In this document: positions 16,047 to 24,767 of the stretch, in pieces
Position numbering within the stretch: position 1 is the stretch's first letter
How the letters are laid out: every line of letters begins with the position of its first letter
DNA from: Myxococcota bacterium
GTDB lineage: Bacteria; Myxococcota_A; UBA9160; UBA4427
NCBI GenBank assembly: GCA_041389495.1
Contig: JAWKRT010000001.1
Location: 2,108,001-2,172,000 of the forward strand
Length of the DNA: 64,000 bases
Direction: 5' to 3'
Notes under the pieces: generated by a model
What the model was told of the DNA's origin: nothing
Database searches by the model: none
The model's input: only the letters and a program-made list of their open reading frames with translations
Made by a program: the position numbers and the translations under genes

Positions 16047-16931
16047 CTAGCTCCGCGCCGACGTCCAGCGCGCGACCAGCGCGTCCTCGTCCGGGTCGGC
16101 GCGGCGCGCGCGCCCCTCGCGCTCGAGCTTGCGCAGGTGCGACGTCACCGACTGGCCCGCGGCCGCGTGGAGCGCCTCGGGATACGCGGCGTAGACGATC
16201 TTCACGATCTCGCCGACCGTCGTCGCGCCGGCCTCGATCGCCGCGAGGATCTGCGTGTCGCGCTCGCGGCGGTGCGCGATGTACTCGCGCACCTTCGCGA
16301 CGCCGTCCTCGATGCACGGCCCGTGCGCGGGGTAGATGCGCGTCGGCGCCTCGGCCAGCAGCCGCTCGAGCGAGGCCATGTAGGCGCCGAGGTCGCCGCT
16401 CTGCGACGGGATCACCGTGGTCCCGACGCCGAGCACGTTGTCGCCCGAGAAGAGCGCGCCTTCCTCCTCGAGCACGAAGCACAGGTGGTCGGGCGCGTGG
16501 CCGGGCGTGTGCACGGCGCGCAGCGTCGCGCCCTCGGTCGCGACGCGTTCGCCGTCGCGGAGCGGCTCGATCGCGAACGGGTAGGTGCCGTCGACCTCGG
16601 GCCACGGGCACTTGTGCACCGGCACCTCGCCGTAGCGCCGCATCACCTGCTCGCAGCCGCCGATGTGGTCGGGGTGGCCGTGCGTGAGCGCGATGCGCTC
16701 GATCGCGACGCCGCCCGCGCGCTCGATCGCGCGCTCGAGCACGGGGAGGTAGGCGTCGAGGCCCTGGCCGGGGTCGACGAGGATGCGCGCCGCGCCGGTG
16801 CCGACGAGGTAGGTGTTCGTGCCGGGGCCCGTGAAGGCGCTCGGGTTCTGGCCGAGCGCGACGAGGACGCGCTCGCTCCACGCATCCACGTCGGGGAGCT
16901 GCATTCCGAGCATCACGGGGGGTGTCGTCAT
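16047..16931 (-). CDS. Metallo-beta-lactamase-fold hydrolase, LACTB2-like
   Basis: The 294-residue protein has the metal motif T-H-G-H-P-D-H (about 83-89), a following H-T-P-G-H-A-P-D-H-L, the S-G-D-N-V-L metal Asp, and a late Y-P-A-H-G-P. The C-terminal 70 residues form a winged-helix-like extension (S-V-T-S-H-L-R-K-L-E-R-E-G). This architecture matches LACTB2-type hydrolases, whose human member is an endoribonuclease; hydroxyacylglutathione hydrolase relatives cannot be excluded. The ATG at 16931 overlaps the pmbA/tldE stop in ATGA, so it is co-translated with tldD/tldE. Confidence 0.88.
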   Translation of the reverse strand: MTTPPVMLGMQLPDVDAWSERVLVALGQNPSAFTGPGTNTYLVGTGAARILVDPGQGLDAYLPVLERAIERAGGVAIERIALTHGHPDHIGGCEQVMRRYGEVPVHKCPWPEVDGTYPFAIEPLRDGERVATEGATLRAVHTPGHAPDHLCFVLEEEGALFSGDNVLGVGTTVIPSQSGDLGAYMASLERLLAEAPTRIYPAHGPCIEDGVAKVREYIAHRRERDTQILAAIEAGATTVGEIVKIVYAAYPEALHAAAGQSVTSHLRKLEREGRARRADPDEDALVARWTSARS

Positions 16932-18325
16932 CCGCTTCCCTCGCCGGCGATCGTCATCTCCGCGATGCGCAGCGGTGGCGACGCGGCCGCACCGAGCCAC
17001 GCGAGCTCCGAGCCCACCCGGTCGATCGCCGCGAGCATGTCGCCGAGGTGGCCCGCGATCGTGATCTCCTCGACCGGATACGCGATCTCGCCGTTCTCGA
17101 TCCACAGGCCCGCCGCGCCGCGCGAGTAGTCGCCCGTCACGGGGTTGAAGCCCATGCCGATGAGCTCGGTCACGAGCAGGCCGCGGTCGGTCGCGGCGAC
17201 GATGTCGGCGAGCGTGCCGCCGTCGCCCGGCTCGAGCCACAGGTTCGTGGTGCCGACGCCCGGCGCGCTGCCGACGCCGCGCGAGGCGTTGCCGGTCGAG
17301 GCCATCCCGAGCTTGCGCGCCGCATAGCTGTCGAGCAGCCACGTGCGCAGGCGTCCTCCGTCGACGAGGACGTTGCGACGCGTCGGCAGTCCCTCTCCGT
17401 CGAAGGGCTTCGAGCCGAGCCCGCCGCGGAGCCTCCCGTCGTCGACGATCGTGACGCGCTCGCTCGCGATCGCGTCGCCGAGGCGGCCGGCGAGGAAGGT
17501 CGACTCCCGGTAGACGGCGCCGCCCGACGCGCACGCGGCCACGTGGCGCACGAGGCTCGGCGCGGTGACGGCGTCGAAGATCACGGGGACGCGGCAGGTC
17601 GCGACGCGGCGCGCGCCGAGCCGCCGCAGCGCGCGCTCGGCGGCGGTGCGGCCGACGCGCTCGGGGCGCTCGAGCGCGGCGAGTCGCCGCGCGACGGTCA
17701 TCCACCAGTCGCGCTGCATGCCGCGCGCGTCGCGCGCGAGCGGCTCGCAGAAGAGCGAGTGCGCGCCGCTCGCGTAGCTCCCGACGAAGCCCTCGCTGTT
17801 CGCGTACGTGACGAAGCTCGCGTCGGAGCCGACCTGCGTGCCCTCGGAGTTCGCGATGCGCGGGTCGGTCGCGCGCGCCGCGGCCTCGGCCGCGAAGGCG
17901 TCGTCGATGCGCGCCTCGATCGGGACGTCCGCGTCGGCGGCCTCGTACAGGTCGAGGTCGAGCCCGGCCGCGTCGCGCGCGAAGCCTTCCTCGGGGAGGC
18001 CCGCGTGCGGGTCGGGCGCCGTCGCGCGCGCGAGCGCGACCGTCTCCTCGGCCATGCGATCGACGGCCGCGGGCGCGAGGTCGCTCGTCGAGGTGACGGC
18101 GGACGACAGGCCCGCGCCGCGCTTCGGGTCGCGCACGAGCACGCGGATTCCGAGCCCGCGCTCGCGCGCCTGCTTCACGAAGTCGATCTCGCGGTCGCGC
18201 ACGCGCGCCTCGCTCGAGCGCGACGCGACGAGCACGACGTCGCAGGCGGCGGCGCCCGCGGCGCGCGCGCGCGCGATCGCGCGCGCGGCGATCTCGGCCG
18301 CGTCGGCGTGGGTCGGCTCGCTCAT
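16928..18325 (-). CDS. pmbA: TldE/PmbA-type metalloprotease partner subunit
   Basis: PmbA (TldE) forms a heterodimer with TldD that degrades or processes unfolded and modified peptides. Family features seen are A-C-D-V-V-L-V near the start, E-R-G-L-G-I-R-V, and A-R-K-L-G-M-A-S-T-G-N-A-S-R-G in the middle. The C-terminal half holds T-N-L-W-L-E-P-G-D and L-I-G-M-G-F-N-P-V-T-G-D-Y-S-R-G, a hallmark of the family. No HExxH is present, as expected for the non-catalytic partner. At 465 residues it is about family length. The ATG at 18325 overlaps the tldD stop. Confidence 0.93.
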   Translation of the reverse strand: MSEPTHADAAEIAARAIARARAAGAAACDVVLVASRSSEARVRDREIDFVKQARERGLGIRVLVRDPKRGAGLSSAVTSTSDLAPAAVDRMAEETVALARATAPDPHAGLPEEGFARDAAGLDLDLYEAADADVPIEARIDDAFAAEAAARATDPRIANSEGTQVGSDASFVTYANSEGFVGSYASGAHSLFCEPLARDARGMQRDWWMTVARRLAALERPERVGRTAAERALRRLGARRVATCRVPVIFDAVTAPSLVRHVAACASGGAVYRESTFLAGRLGDAIASERVTIVDDGRLRGGLGSKPFDGEGLPTRRNVLVDGGRLRTWLLDSYAARKLGMASTGNASRGVGSAPGVGTTNLWLEPGDGGTLADIVAATDRGLLVTELIGMGFNPVTGDYSRGAAGLWIENGEIAYPVEEITIAGHLGDMLAAIDRVGSELAWLGAAASPPLRIAEMTIAGEGSG

Positions 18326-19797
18326 CCCTGCGTTCCGCCGACCGTGATGCCGTCGATGCGCACGGTCGGCATGCCGACGCCGACCGGCACGCCCTGGCCG
18401 TCCTTGCCGCAGGTGCCGACGCCGTGGTCGAGCGCGAGGTCGCTGCCGATGCGCGAGACGCGCAGCAGCACGTCGGGCCCGTTGCCGATCAGCGTGGCTC
18501 CCTTGACCGGTCGGCCGAGCCGGCCGTCCTCGATCTCGTAGGCCTCGCTCGCGCTGAACACGAACTTGCCGCTCGTGATGTCGACCTGGCCGCCGCCGAA
18601 CGAGACGGCGTAGAGCCCCTTGCGCACCGAGCGCAGGATGTCCTCCGGTGCGTCGTCGCCGGCGAGCATGAACGTGTTGGTCATGCGCGGGAGCGGCAGG
18701 TGCGCGTAGCTCTCGCGGCGGCCGTTGCCCGTCGGCGCCATGCCCATGAGCTGCGCGTTCAGCCGATCCTGCAGGTAGCCCGTGAGCACGCCGTCCTCGA
18801 TCAGCGTCGTGCGCTGCGTCGGCGTGCCTTCGTCGTCGACGTTGAGCGAGCCGCGGCGGCCGGGGAGCGTTCCGTCGTCGACGACGGTCACGCCCGGGGC
18901 GGCGACGCGCTCGCCGATGCGATCGCTGAAGGCCGAGGTCTTCTTGCGGTTGAAGTCGCCTTCGAGGCCGTGGCCGATGGCTTCGTGCAGCAGGATGCCC
19001 GGCCAGCCCGGCCCGAGCACGACGTCCATCTCGCCGGCCGGGCAGGGCGCGGCCTCGAGGTTGAGCGTCGCGGTGCGCACGGCCTCGTCGACGAGCGGCT
19101 GCCAGACGGCGGGATCGAGCAGGCGGTCGAGCGCATGGCGTCCGCCCATGCCCTCGTAGCCGACCTCGCGACGGCCGCCGTCGGCGGCGATGACCTGACA
19201 GTTGAGCCGCACGAGCGGGAGCACGTCGCCCGAGAGGCACCCGTCGGCGCGTGCGACGAGCACGTAGCGCTGCTGGCACACGACGCTCGCCATCACCTGC
19301 ACGACGCGCGGGTCGCGCGCCCGCGCGTGCGCGTCGATGGCGGAGAGCAGCGCGATCTTGCGCTCGACGGGGACGTCCGTGGGCGCGGTCGCGACGGGGT
19401 AGAGGTCGTGCGCGCGGGCGCGCCCCGCGACCGCCACGGAGCCGGCCTCGCCGCTCGACTGCGAGATCGCGCGCGCCGTCGCGGCGGCGAGCTCGACGCT
19501 CTCGAGCGTGATGTCGTCGGAGTGCGCATAGCCCTGGCGCTCGCCGCGGCGCGCGCGCACGCCCACGCCCTGCGCGACGTGCCGGTCGCCGCTCTTCACG
19601 ATGCCTTCCTCGAGCGAGACCGCATCCTGCGTCGTGTACTCGAAGAACAGGTCGGCGTCGTCGACGGCGCGCGCGAGTGCCGTGCCGAGGCCGCGCGCGG
19701 CCGCGCGCTCGTCGACGCCGAAGCGCTCGCGGAAGAAGCGCTCGGCGCGCTGCGCGGCCGGGGCGTCGGCCGCGGTGTCGCTGCGGGCGTCGGGCAT
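18322..19797 (-). CDS. tldD: TldD metalloprotease
   Basis: This is the catalytic subunit of the TldD/TldE zinc protease. The zinc motif H-E-A-I-G-H lies at about residues 263-268 in L-L-H-E-A-I-G-H-G-L-E-G-D. Other family landmarks are F-E-Y-T-T-Q-D near the start, V-V-D-D-G-T-L-P-G-R-R-G, A-P-T-G-N-G-R-R-E-S-Y-A, and near the C-terminus G-G-Q-V-D-I-T-S-G-K-F-V-F-S-A. The length (491) is normal. An 84-base gap separates it from the HAD gene upstream. Substrates cannot be inferred; no peptide-toxin precursor is evident nearby. Confidence 0.96.
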   Translation of the reverse strand: MPDARSDTAADAPAAQRAERFFRERFGVDERAAARGLGTALARAVDDADLFFEYTTQDAVSLEEGIVKSGDRHVAQGVGVRARRGERQGYAHSDDITLESVELAAATARAISQSSGEAGSVAVAGRARAHDLYPVATAPTDVPVERKIALLSAIDAHARARDPRVVQVMASVVCQQRYVLVARADGCLSGDVLPLVRLNCQVIAADGGRREVGYEGMGGRHALDRLLDPAVWQPLVDEAVRTATLNLEAAPCPAGEMDVVLGPGWPGILLHEAIGHGLEGDFNRKKTSAFSDRIGERVAAPGVTVVDDGTLPGRRGSLNVDDEGTPTQRTTLIEDGVLTGYLQDRLNAQLMGMAPTGNGRRESYAHLPLPRMTNTFMLAGDDAPEDILRSVRKGLYAVSFGGGQVDITSGKFVFSASEAYEIEDGRLGRPVKGATLIGNGPDVLLRVSRIGSDLALDHGVGTCGKDGQGVPVGVGMPTVRIDGITVGGTQG

Positions 19798-19881
19798 GGT
19801 GCTGCGTCCTCCCCGGGCCGGGCGCGCGCGCGGCGCACCCGGCGAGCGCGCGCGGGCGGCTCCGCGCGGCGGTCGGCCAGC

Positions 19882-20640
19882 TTAGGCGGCCTCGACGAGC
19901 GCCGGAAGCGCGTCGAGCGCGTCGAGCGCCGAGACGTCCACGAAGCGCATCCCGGCGGCGCGGGCGGCGCGCGCGTCGAGCGCCGCGTCGTCGCCCACGT
20001 ACGCGCAGGCGGCCGCGGGCGCGCGCACGCCGGCGAGCGCGGCCGCGAGCGCGGCCGGGTCGGGCTTCGCGGCCCGGGCCGTCGCCGGTGTCGCGACGAC
20101 GTCGAAGAAGCTAGCAATCCCGAGGTCTTCGAGGATTCCTGCGAGGCGATGGTCGAAGTTGGAGACGACGCCGAGCCGCCAGCCGCGGGCGCGCATGGCG
20201 GAGAGCGCGTCGCGCGCGCCCGGCCGCAGCCGCCAGGCCGCCGCTCGCGCGTAGTGCGCGAAGAGCGCGTCGAAGAACGCCTCGAAGTCGGCGAAGTGCG
20301 CCGTGCCGTCGGTCGCGAGGAAGACCTGGCGCACGAGATCGCGCCACCACGCGCGCTCGAGCGCCGGGACGTCGCGCGCGTCCGCGTCGGGGAACACCAT
20401 GGGCGGCATGCGACGGCGCACGCGCTCGAACGCGTCGCCGAGGCGCCACGCGGGGAGCGCGACGCCGTGCTCGGCCGCGATGCGCGCGTACGTGTCGCCC
20501 GGCGGCTCCGCGAGCTCGATCAGGGTGCCCATCGCGTCGAGCAGCACGGCCTCGAGCGGCGCGCGCGACCTGCGCGGCGCGCCGTCGCCCGTCGCGGCGT
20601 CACCCGTCGCGGCGTCCGCGGGCGGCGGCGCGTCCGTCAT
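19882..20640 (-). CDS. HAD-superfamily hydrolase, REG-2-like
   Basis: The motif I segment reads L-L-D-A-M-G-T-L, motif II V-V-S-N-F-D, and motif III/IV K-P-D-P with Y-V-G-D-D. This is the pattern of REG-2/HDHD3-like HAD proteins, where the second Asp of the usual D-x-D is not conserved. The nucleophile Asp is kept but the general acid/base Asp is Met here, so phosphatase activity is uncertain. A 28-residue alanine/glycine/aspartate-rich N-terminal tail precedes the domain. The ATG at 20640 overlaps the stop of the ArsR-methyltransferase gene (ATGA). Confidence 0.85.
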   Translation of the reverse strand: MTDAPPPADAATGDAATGDGAPRRSRAPLEAVLLDAMGTLIELAEPPGDTYARIAAEHGVALPAWRLGDAFERVRRRMPPMVFPDADARDVPALERAWWRDLVRQVFLATDGTAHFADFEAFFDALFAHYARAAAWRLRPGARDALSAMRARGWRLGVVSNFDHRLAGILEDLGIASFFDVVATPATARAAKPDPAALAAALAGVRAPAAACAYVGDDAALDARAARAAGMRFVDVSALDALDALPALVEAA

Positions 20641-21587
20641 GCGCGGCGCGCGGAGGCGATGAACGTCGCGGGCAGGTCGCGGCCGCGCGCGCGCGGGTCG
20701 TGGACCTGCACGTTCGCGCGCGCGAGGCCGCTCGCCGCGAGCCAGCCCTCGACCTCGTCGGGCGAGAAGCCCTGCCACTGCACACCGAGCTCGTGGCGCA
20801 TCCACTCCTGGTCGTGCCGCACGAAGTCGACGATCACGACGACGCCGCCCGCGCGCACGATGCGCGCCATCTCGCGCACGGCCTCGGCGGGCTGCGGCAG
20901 GTACTGCAGCACCATGTGCGCGAGCGCCGCGTCGACGCTCGCGTCCTCGATCGGGAGCCGGCTCGCGTCGCCCTCGCGCAGCTCGACGCGCGCGAGCCCC
21001 TCCGCCTCGATCTTCGCGCGCGCGGTGTCGAGCATGCGGCGCGAGCGATCGACGCCGACCACGTCGAGCCCGAGCCGCGCGAGCTCGAGCGCGAGCACGC
21101 CCGTGCCGGTGCCGATGTCGGCGACGCGGAGCCCCGGGTCGACGAGGCGCGCGATCGCGCGCGCGCGCAGCACGTCGTCGTCGAAGACCTTGCGCAGCGC
21201 GTCCCACTCGGGGCCGACGGCGTCGAAGAAGCTTCGGGCGCGCGCGCCGCGCGCCTCGATCACACGCTCGAGCGCGGCCTCGTCGCGGCGCGCCGTCGGG
21301 TCGTTCGCGAGGCTCCGGCGCACGACCTCCCAGGTGTCGTGCCAGGCGCCCGACGCGGGCGGCGCGAAGCGGTAGAAGACGTAGGTGCCGTCGCGGCGGT
21401 CGACGAGCAGGCGCGCCTCGCGCAGGATCGCGAGGTGCCGCGACACGCGCGACTGCGCCATGCCGAGCACCTCCATGAGCTCCTGCACCATCAGCTCCTC
21501 GGACTCGAGCAGCCGCAGGATGCGCACGCGCGTCGGGTCGGAGAGCGTCTTGAAGATCTTCTGGAGCTCGTCGGTCGCGCTGCTCAT
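20637..21587 (-). CDS. ArsR-family regulator fused to a SAM-dependent methyltransferase
   Basis: Residues 1 to about 85 form an ArsR/SmtB winged helix (L-S-D-P-T-R-V-R-I-L-R-L-L, recognition helix S-R-V-S-R-H-L-A-I-L). Residues from about 140 form a class I methyltransferase with motif I A-D-I-G-T-G-T-G-V-L and the H-M-V-L-Q-Y-L-P motif. No metal-binding C-V-C motif is seen in the ArsR part. This fused architecture is known and often tied to methyl-cycle genes. A GTG three codons upstream (21596) is an alternative start; neither has a clear ribosome site. It may regulate the HAD/tldD genes it is coupled to, but that is inference. gspN ends 41 bases upstream. Confidence 0.9.
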   Translation of the reverse strand: MSSATDELQKIFKTLSDPTRVRILRLLESEELMVQELMEVLGMAQSRVSRHLAILREARLLVDRRDGTYVFYRFAPPASGAWHDTWEVVRRSLANDPTARRDEAALERVIEARGARARSFFDAVGPEWDALRKVFDDDVLRARAIARLVDPGLRVADIGTGTGVLALELARLGLDVVGVDRSRRMLDTARAKIEAEGLARVELREGDASRLPIEDASVDAALAHMVLQYLPQPAEAVREMARIVRAGGVVVIVDFVRHDQEWMRHELGVQWQGFSPDEVEGWLAASGLARANVQVHDPRARGRDLPATFIASARRA

Positions 21588-21628
21588 GGAGGGCACAGCC
21601 TAACCGACTCGCGCGCGGGGCCCGTCGC

Positions 21629-22504
21629 CTAGCGGAAGGTCGGGCGCGCGAGCGTCCCGGTGATCGCGAGGCGGGTCGTCTGTCCGGGCTGCGCGTCGAT
21701 GCCGAGGTCGCGGAGGACGGGCACGAGCGCGCGACCGGCCGGCCGCACGTCGAGCGCGAGGTCGAGCGCTTCCTGGCCGGCGACCTCGGCGAGCGCGACC
21801 GTGCCCGTCGCGCTCGCGAACAGCATCGGGCCGTCGAGCTCGAGCTTCGCCACGCGTGCGAAGACGTCGCCGCCGAGCGCGAGATCGCCCTCGAAGCGCG
21901 CGAACGGGACGGCGATCGGCAGGCCCGGGCCCATCAGGTTCCCCTCGGTCGCGTGGAAGACGAGCGTGCCCTCGGGCCGGCCCGCGTCGCCCGTCGCGAC
22001 GTCGACCGCGGCCGTCACGCGGCCTTCCATGGAGAGGCCGGGCACGGCCTGGTCGAGCGGCAGCAGCGCGAGCGCGAGCCCGTCGAGGTCGCCGCGGAAG
22101 CCGCCGTGCGCCCCCACCGCGATCTCGCCCGCGACGCGGCCGAGCCCGCCGCCGTCGACGTCGACGGCGAAGGAAGGCTCGCCGCGCAGCCAGCCGAGCG
22201 AGAGGGCGGGCCGCAGGAAGACGCGCGGGAGCAGCAGCGCATCGCCGCGCGGGAGCGTCGCGCGCACGTTCGTCGCCGCGAGACCGAGGCCCGAGAGGCC
22301 GAGGTGCGGCGCGAGATCGTCGAGCTCGATCTGCACGCCGACGAGCGCCTCGCTGCGGTCGGAGATCGCGCGCGCGAGCCGCCCGTAGGGGAAGATCCAG
22401 ATCGCGAAGAGCGTCGTCAGCACGCCCGCGAGCAGCGCGAGCGTCGGCCAGCGCACGCTCCGCGGCAGCAGGCCCGCGCCCGGGTCGAGACCGCGCGCCA
22501 CCAC
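21629..22504 (-). CDS. gspN: Type II secretion system protein N
   Basis: This is the last gene of the gsp operon. The protein of about 291 residues has one N-terminal membrane helix (L-A-L-L-A-G-V-L-T-T-L-F-A-I-W-I-F at about 22-38) and a periplasmic part built of repeated beta strands, like AsmA-type or GspN proteins. Motifs such as L-A-I-T-G-T-L-A-R-P at the extreme C-terminus are typical of GspN in deltaproteobacteria. Two consecutive GTG codons (22504 and 22501) overlap or abut the gspM TAG; I took the first. GspN is not essential in all systems. The name rests on operon position and topology more than on motifs. Confidence 0.75.
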   Translation of the reverse strand: MVARGLDPGAGLLPRSVRWPTLALLAGVLTTLFAIWIFPYGRLARAISDRSEALVGVQIELDDLAPHLGLSGLGLAATNVRATLPRGDALLLPRVFLRPALSLGWLRGEPSFAVDVDGGGLGRVAGEIAVGAHGGFRGDLDGLALALLPLDQAVPGLSMEGRVTAAVDVATGDAGRPEGTLVFHATEGNLMGPGLPIAVPFARFEGDLALGGDVFARVAKLELDGPMLFASATGTVALAEVAGQEALDLALDVRPAGRALVPVLRDLGIDAQPGQTTRLAITGTLARPTFR

Positions 22505-23061
22505 TACAGCGGCTCGAAGCTCGAGACGGCGAACGTCACGTCGAGCAGCGCATCCGGGCCGCCCTCGCCGCGGGTCTTCATGCGCAGCGACTTCACGCTG
22601 AGCAGCTGCGGCGAGGACTCGATGTTGTGCAGGTAGTCGACGATCTGCGAGAGCGTGACGCCGGACAGCTCGACCTCGACCTTCGTCTCGCGATAGACCT
22701 CGTTGCTCGCGCCCTGGCGCGGGTCGAGCGACTCGACCTTGACGCCGGACGTCGCCGCGAGCGACTCGAGCAGCGTGAGGATGTTGCGGCTCTGGCCCTT
22801 CGCCTGGATGCGGCGCTCGACGGACCCGAGCCGCGCCTTGACCTCGTCGTACTCGCGCCGCAGGCGCTTCATCGAGGAGAGGTCCTGCTCGGCGTCGACG
22901 ACGCCGGCCGACGCGCGCCCCGCGAGGTCGAGGAGCGGCGCGACCGCCACGAACCACACGAGCATGAGCGCGGCGAGCCCGCCGGCCGTGCCGAGCAGCA
23001 GACGCTCGCGCTGCGAGAGGTCGTCCCACGCGGTCTGGAGCCGGACGAGCAGCTCGTTCAC
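22504..23061 (-). CDS. gspM: Type II secretion system protein M
   Basis: This is a 185-residue bitopic inner-membrane protein with a short cytoplasmic start, a membrane helix (L-L-G-T-A-G-G-L-A-A-L-M-L-V-W-F-V at about 24-40), a coiled-coil stretch and a periplasmic ferredoxin-like domain ending V-T-F-A-V-S-S-F-E-P-L. GspM partners GspL in the inner-membrane platform. The opening S-Q-R-E-R-L-L-L is typical of GspM/PilO relatives. The start GTG (23061-23059) overlaps the gspL TGA, and its TAG shares one base with the gspN start. Confidence 0.9.
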   Translation of the reverse strand: MNELLVRLQTAWDDLSQRERLLLGTAGGLAALMLVWFVAVAPLLDLAGRASAGVVDAEQDLSSMKRLRREYDEVKARLGSVERRIQAKGQSRNILTLLESLAATSGVKVESLDPRQGASNEVYRETKVEVELSGVTLSQIVDYLHNIESSPQLLSVKSLRMKTRGEGGPDALLDVTFAVSSFEPL

Positions 23062-24626
23062 GACGTCTCCTCGTCGTCGGTGCCGCCGGTCAGGCTGATC
23101 GCGACCGTGAAGCGCGTGCCGTCCTTCGTGCTCTCGATGCCGCCCTTGACCTCGGCGTTGCGGAACGGCGGCTCGGCGCTCAGCACGCGCGTCAGCCGCT
23201 CGGCCGCCTCGAAGTTGCTGCCGGCGACCTTGAGACGGATCACGCGTCCGGTGATGTTGAGCTCGAGCAGGCGGACCTCGAGGTCGGCCGGGATGCGTCG
23301 CGACAGCTCGGACAGGAGGTCGAGCGCGGAGAGGCTGCCGCCGTACACGCCGAGGAAGTCCGCGCGCTCGCGCGCCGCGTAGAGCTCGTTGCCGAGCTGC
23401 GTCACCGGGTTCGTCGTCGGCGCGGTGCCGACCGCCTCTTCGTAGAGGGCGGCGATCTGCCCGCGGATCGCGTCGGCCCGGCGCGACTCGAGCGAGAGCG
23501 ACGTCACCGCGGTCGCGAGCCCGAGCGCGCCGACGACACCCGCCAGCACCGCCGTCGGCCGCAGGTCGCGCCCGAGGTAGCTGCGGAAGTCCGTGCGGTA
23601 CGCGAGGTCGTCCTGGCGGAAGTCCGTCGCCGTCGTCGCGCGCGAGGTGCCGCGCAGCGCGAGCGCGAGGGCGGGGGCGAAGAGCGCGGGGTCGCCGCCC
23701 GCGAGCAGCGCGGCGCCCAGGCCCTCGGGCGGCACGGCCGGGCGCGCCGTGGCGATGCCGAGCCGCTCGCCGAGGTACTCGTCGAGCCGGTGGAGGCGCG
23801 CCGAGCCGCCGACCAGCACGACGCCGCCGACCTGCGTCGCGGCCGCGCCGCCGAGCAGCGGCTCGGCGGACTCGAGCAGGCGCACCGCCTCGCGCGCGAT
23901 GCGGTCGAGCACGCCGACGGCCGACGGCGACGCGCTGTCGAACCCGAGGTGGAAGACGCCGTCCTCGCACTTCGCGTGCTCGGCGTCGTCGAGCGAGCGC
24001 CCCTGGTCGCGCGCCATCGCCTCGGTGACGTGGCGGCCGGCGACCGGGATCGCGCGCGCGAGCAGCGCCTTCCCGTCGCGCACGACGCACAGCTTGGTCG
24101 ACGCGTGCCCCATGTCGACGACGAGGCGCGCGCCGTCCCAGCCGAGCACGGCGTGCAGGTTCGCGAGCGCGAGCCCCTCCGCCTCGAGCACGCGCGGCTC
24201 GCAGCCGGCCTCGCGCAGCACGTCGAGGCGCTCGGCGACCGCGCGCCGCGGCGCGATCGCGACCGCGAGCTCGGCGCGCGCGCGATCGCCGCCGACGGAG
24301 TCCCACGTGACGATCACGTCCTCGAGGTCGAAGGGCGTCTCGCCCTCGACCTCGAACGGCACCGCCGCGGCGAGGCGCTTGCGGTCGCGGAACGGGAAGG
24401 ACATCGAGCGCACGGAGATGCGCTCGGCGGGAACGGCGGCGACGACGTGGTCGGTCGCGAGCTGGTGCATGGCCGCGAAGCGGCGGAGCAGGTCGGGGAG
24501 CGGGTGGTCGGGGAGGGCGCGCGGATGCATGCGCATCTGCGCGGGCTCGAGCGAGCTCAGCGTCTGGCGCAGCTCGACCGCCTTGATGGTGTGGGCGCCG
24601 AGATCGAGCCCGAGGACGTTCTTCAT
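23058..24626 (-). CDS. gspL: Type II secretion system protein L with PilM-like cytoplasmic domain
   Basis: The 522-residue protein has an actin-like ATPase N-terminal part (V-L-G-L-D-L-G-A-H-T-I-K-A-V-E-L, then V-V-D-M-G-H-A-S-T-K and V-V-L-V-G-G-S-A-R) close to PilM. A membrane helix at about 375-395 (L-A-G-V-V-G-A-L-G-L-A-T-A-V) and a periplasmic PilN/GspL-like fold with a coiled coil follow. It links the GspE ATPase to the pseudopilus platform. It is longer than E. coli-type GspL (about 400) because the PilM-like domain is complete. The ATG at 24626 lies 136 bases downstream of gspK, the largest gap in the operon. An inverted repeat lies at the far end of that gap. Confidence 0.88.
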   Translation of the reverse strand: MKNVLGLDLGAHTIKAVELRQTLSSLEPAQMRMHPRALPDHPLPDLLRRFAAMHQLATDHVVAAVPAERISVRSMSFPFRDRKRLAAAVPFEVEGETPFDLEDVIVTWDSVGGDRARAELAVAIAPRRAVAERLDVLREAGCEPRVLEAEGLALANLHAVLGWDGARLVVDMGHASTKLCVVRDGKALLARAIPVAGRHVTEAMARDQGRSLDDAEHAKCEDGVFHLGFDSASPSAVGVLDRIAREAVRLLESAEPLLGGAAATQVGGVVLVGGSARLHRLDEYLGERLGIATARPAVPPEGLGAALLAGGDPALFAPALALALRGTSRATTATDFRQDDLAYRTDFRSYLGRDLRPTAVLAGVVGALGLATAVTSLSLESRRADAIRGQIAALYEEAVGTAPTTNPVTQLGNELYAARERADFLGVYGGSLSALDLLSELSRRIPADLEVRLLELNITGRVIRLKVAGSNFEAAERLTRVLSAEPPFRNAEVKGGIESTKDGTRFTVAISLTGGTDDEETS

Positions 24627-24745
24627 CAGCGGCAACGTCGACTCTCCCGCCCCTCGCGTTCCTTCGGCCGCGTCGGCCGCGTCCGCCCCGTCGACCGCGT
24701 CGCCGTGCGCCGCGCGGCTCGTCGACCGCGCGCGCGGTGCGCCCG

Positions 24746-24767
24746 CGTGACGGTGCCCACCGTCACG
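24746..24767 (-). terminator. Inverted repeat over the gspK stop
   Basis: Two 10-base arms (CGTGACGGTG and its complement) are separated by two bases and span the gspK TGA. No T-run follows. It could be a weak terminator, an RNA-stability hairpin between gspK and gspL, or a protein-binding palindrome. The 120 bases between it and gspL otherwise show nothing I recognise. Confidence 0.35.

Noticed and set aside
21594..21596. GTG start for the ArsR-methyltransferase
   Set aside because: Three codons before an ATG, with no better ribosome site; the ATG was kept as the simpler choice.
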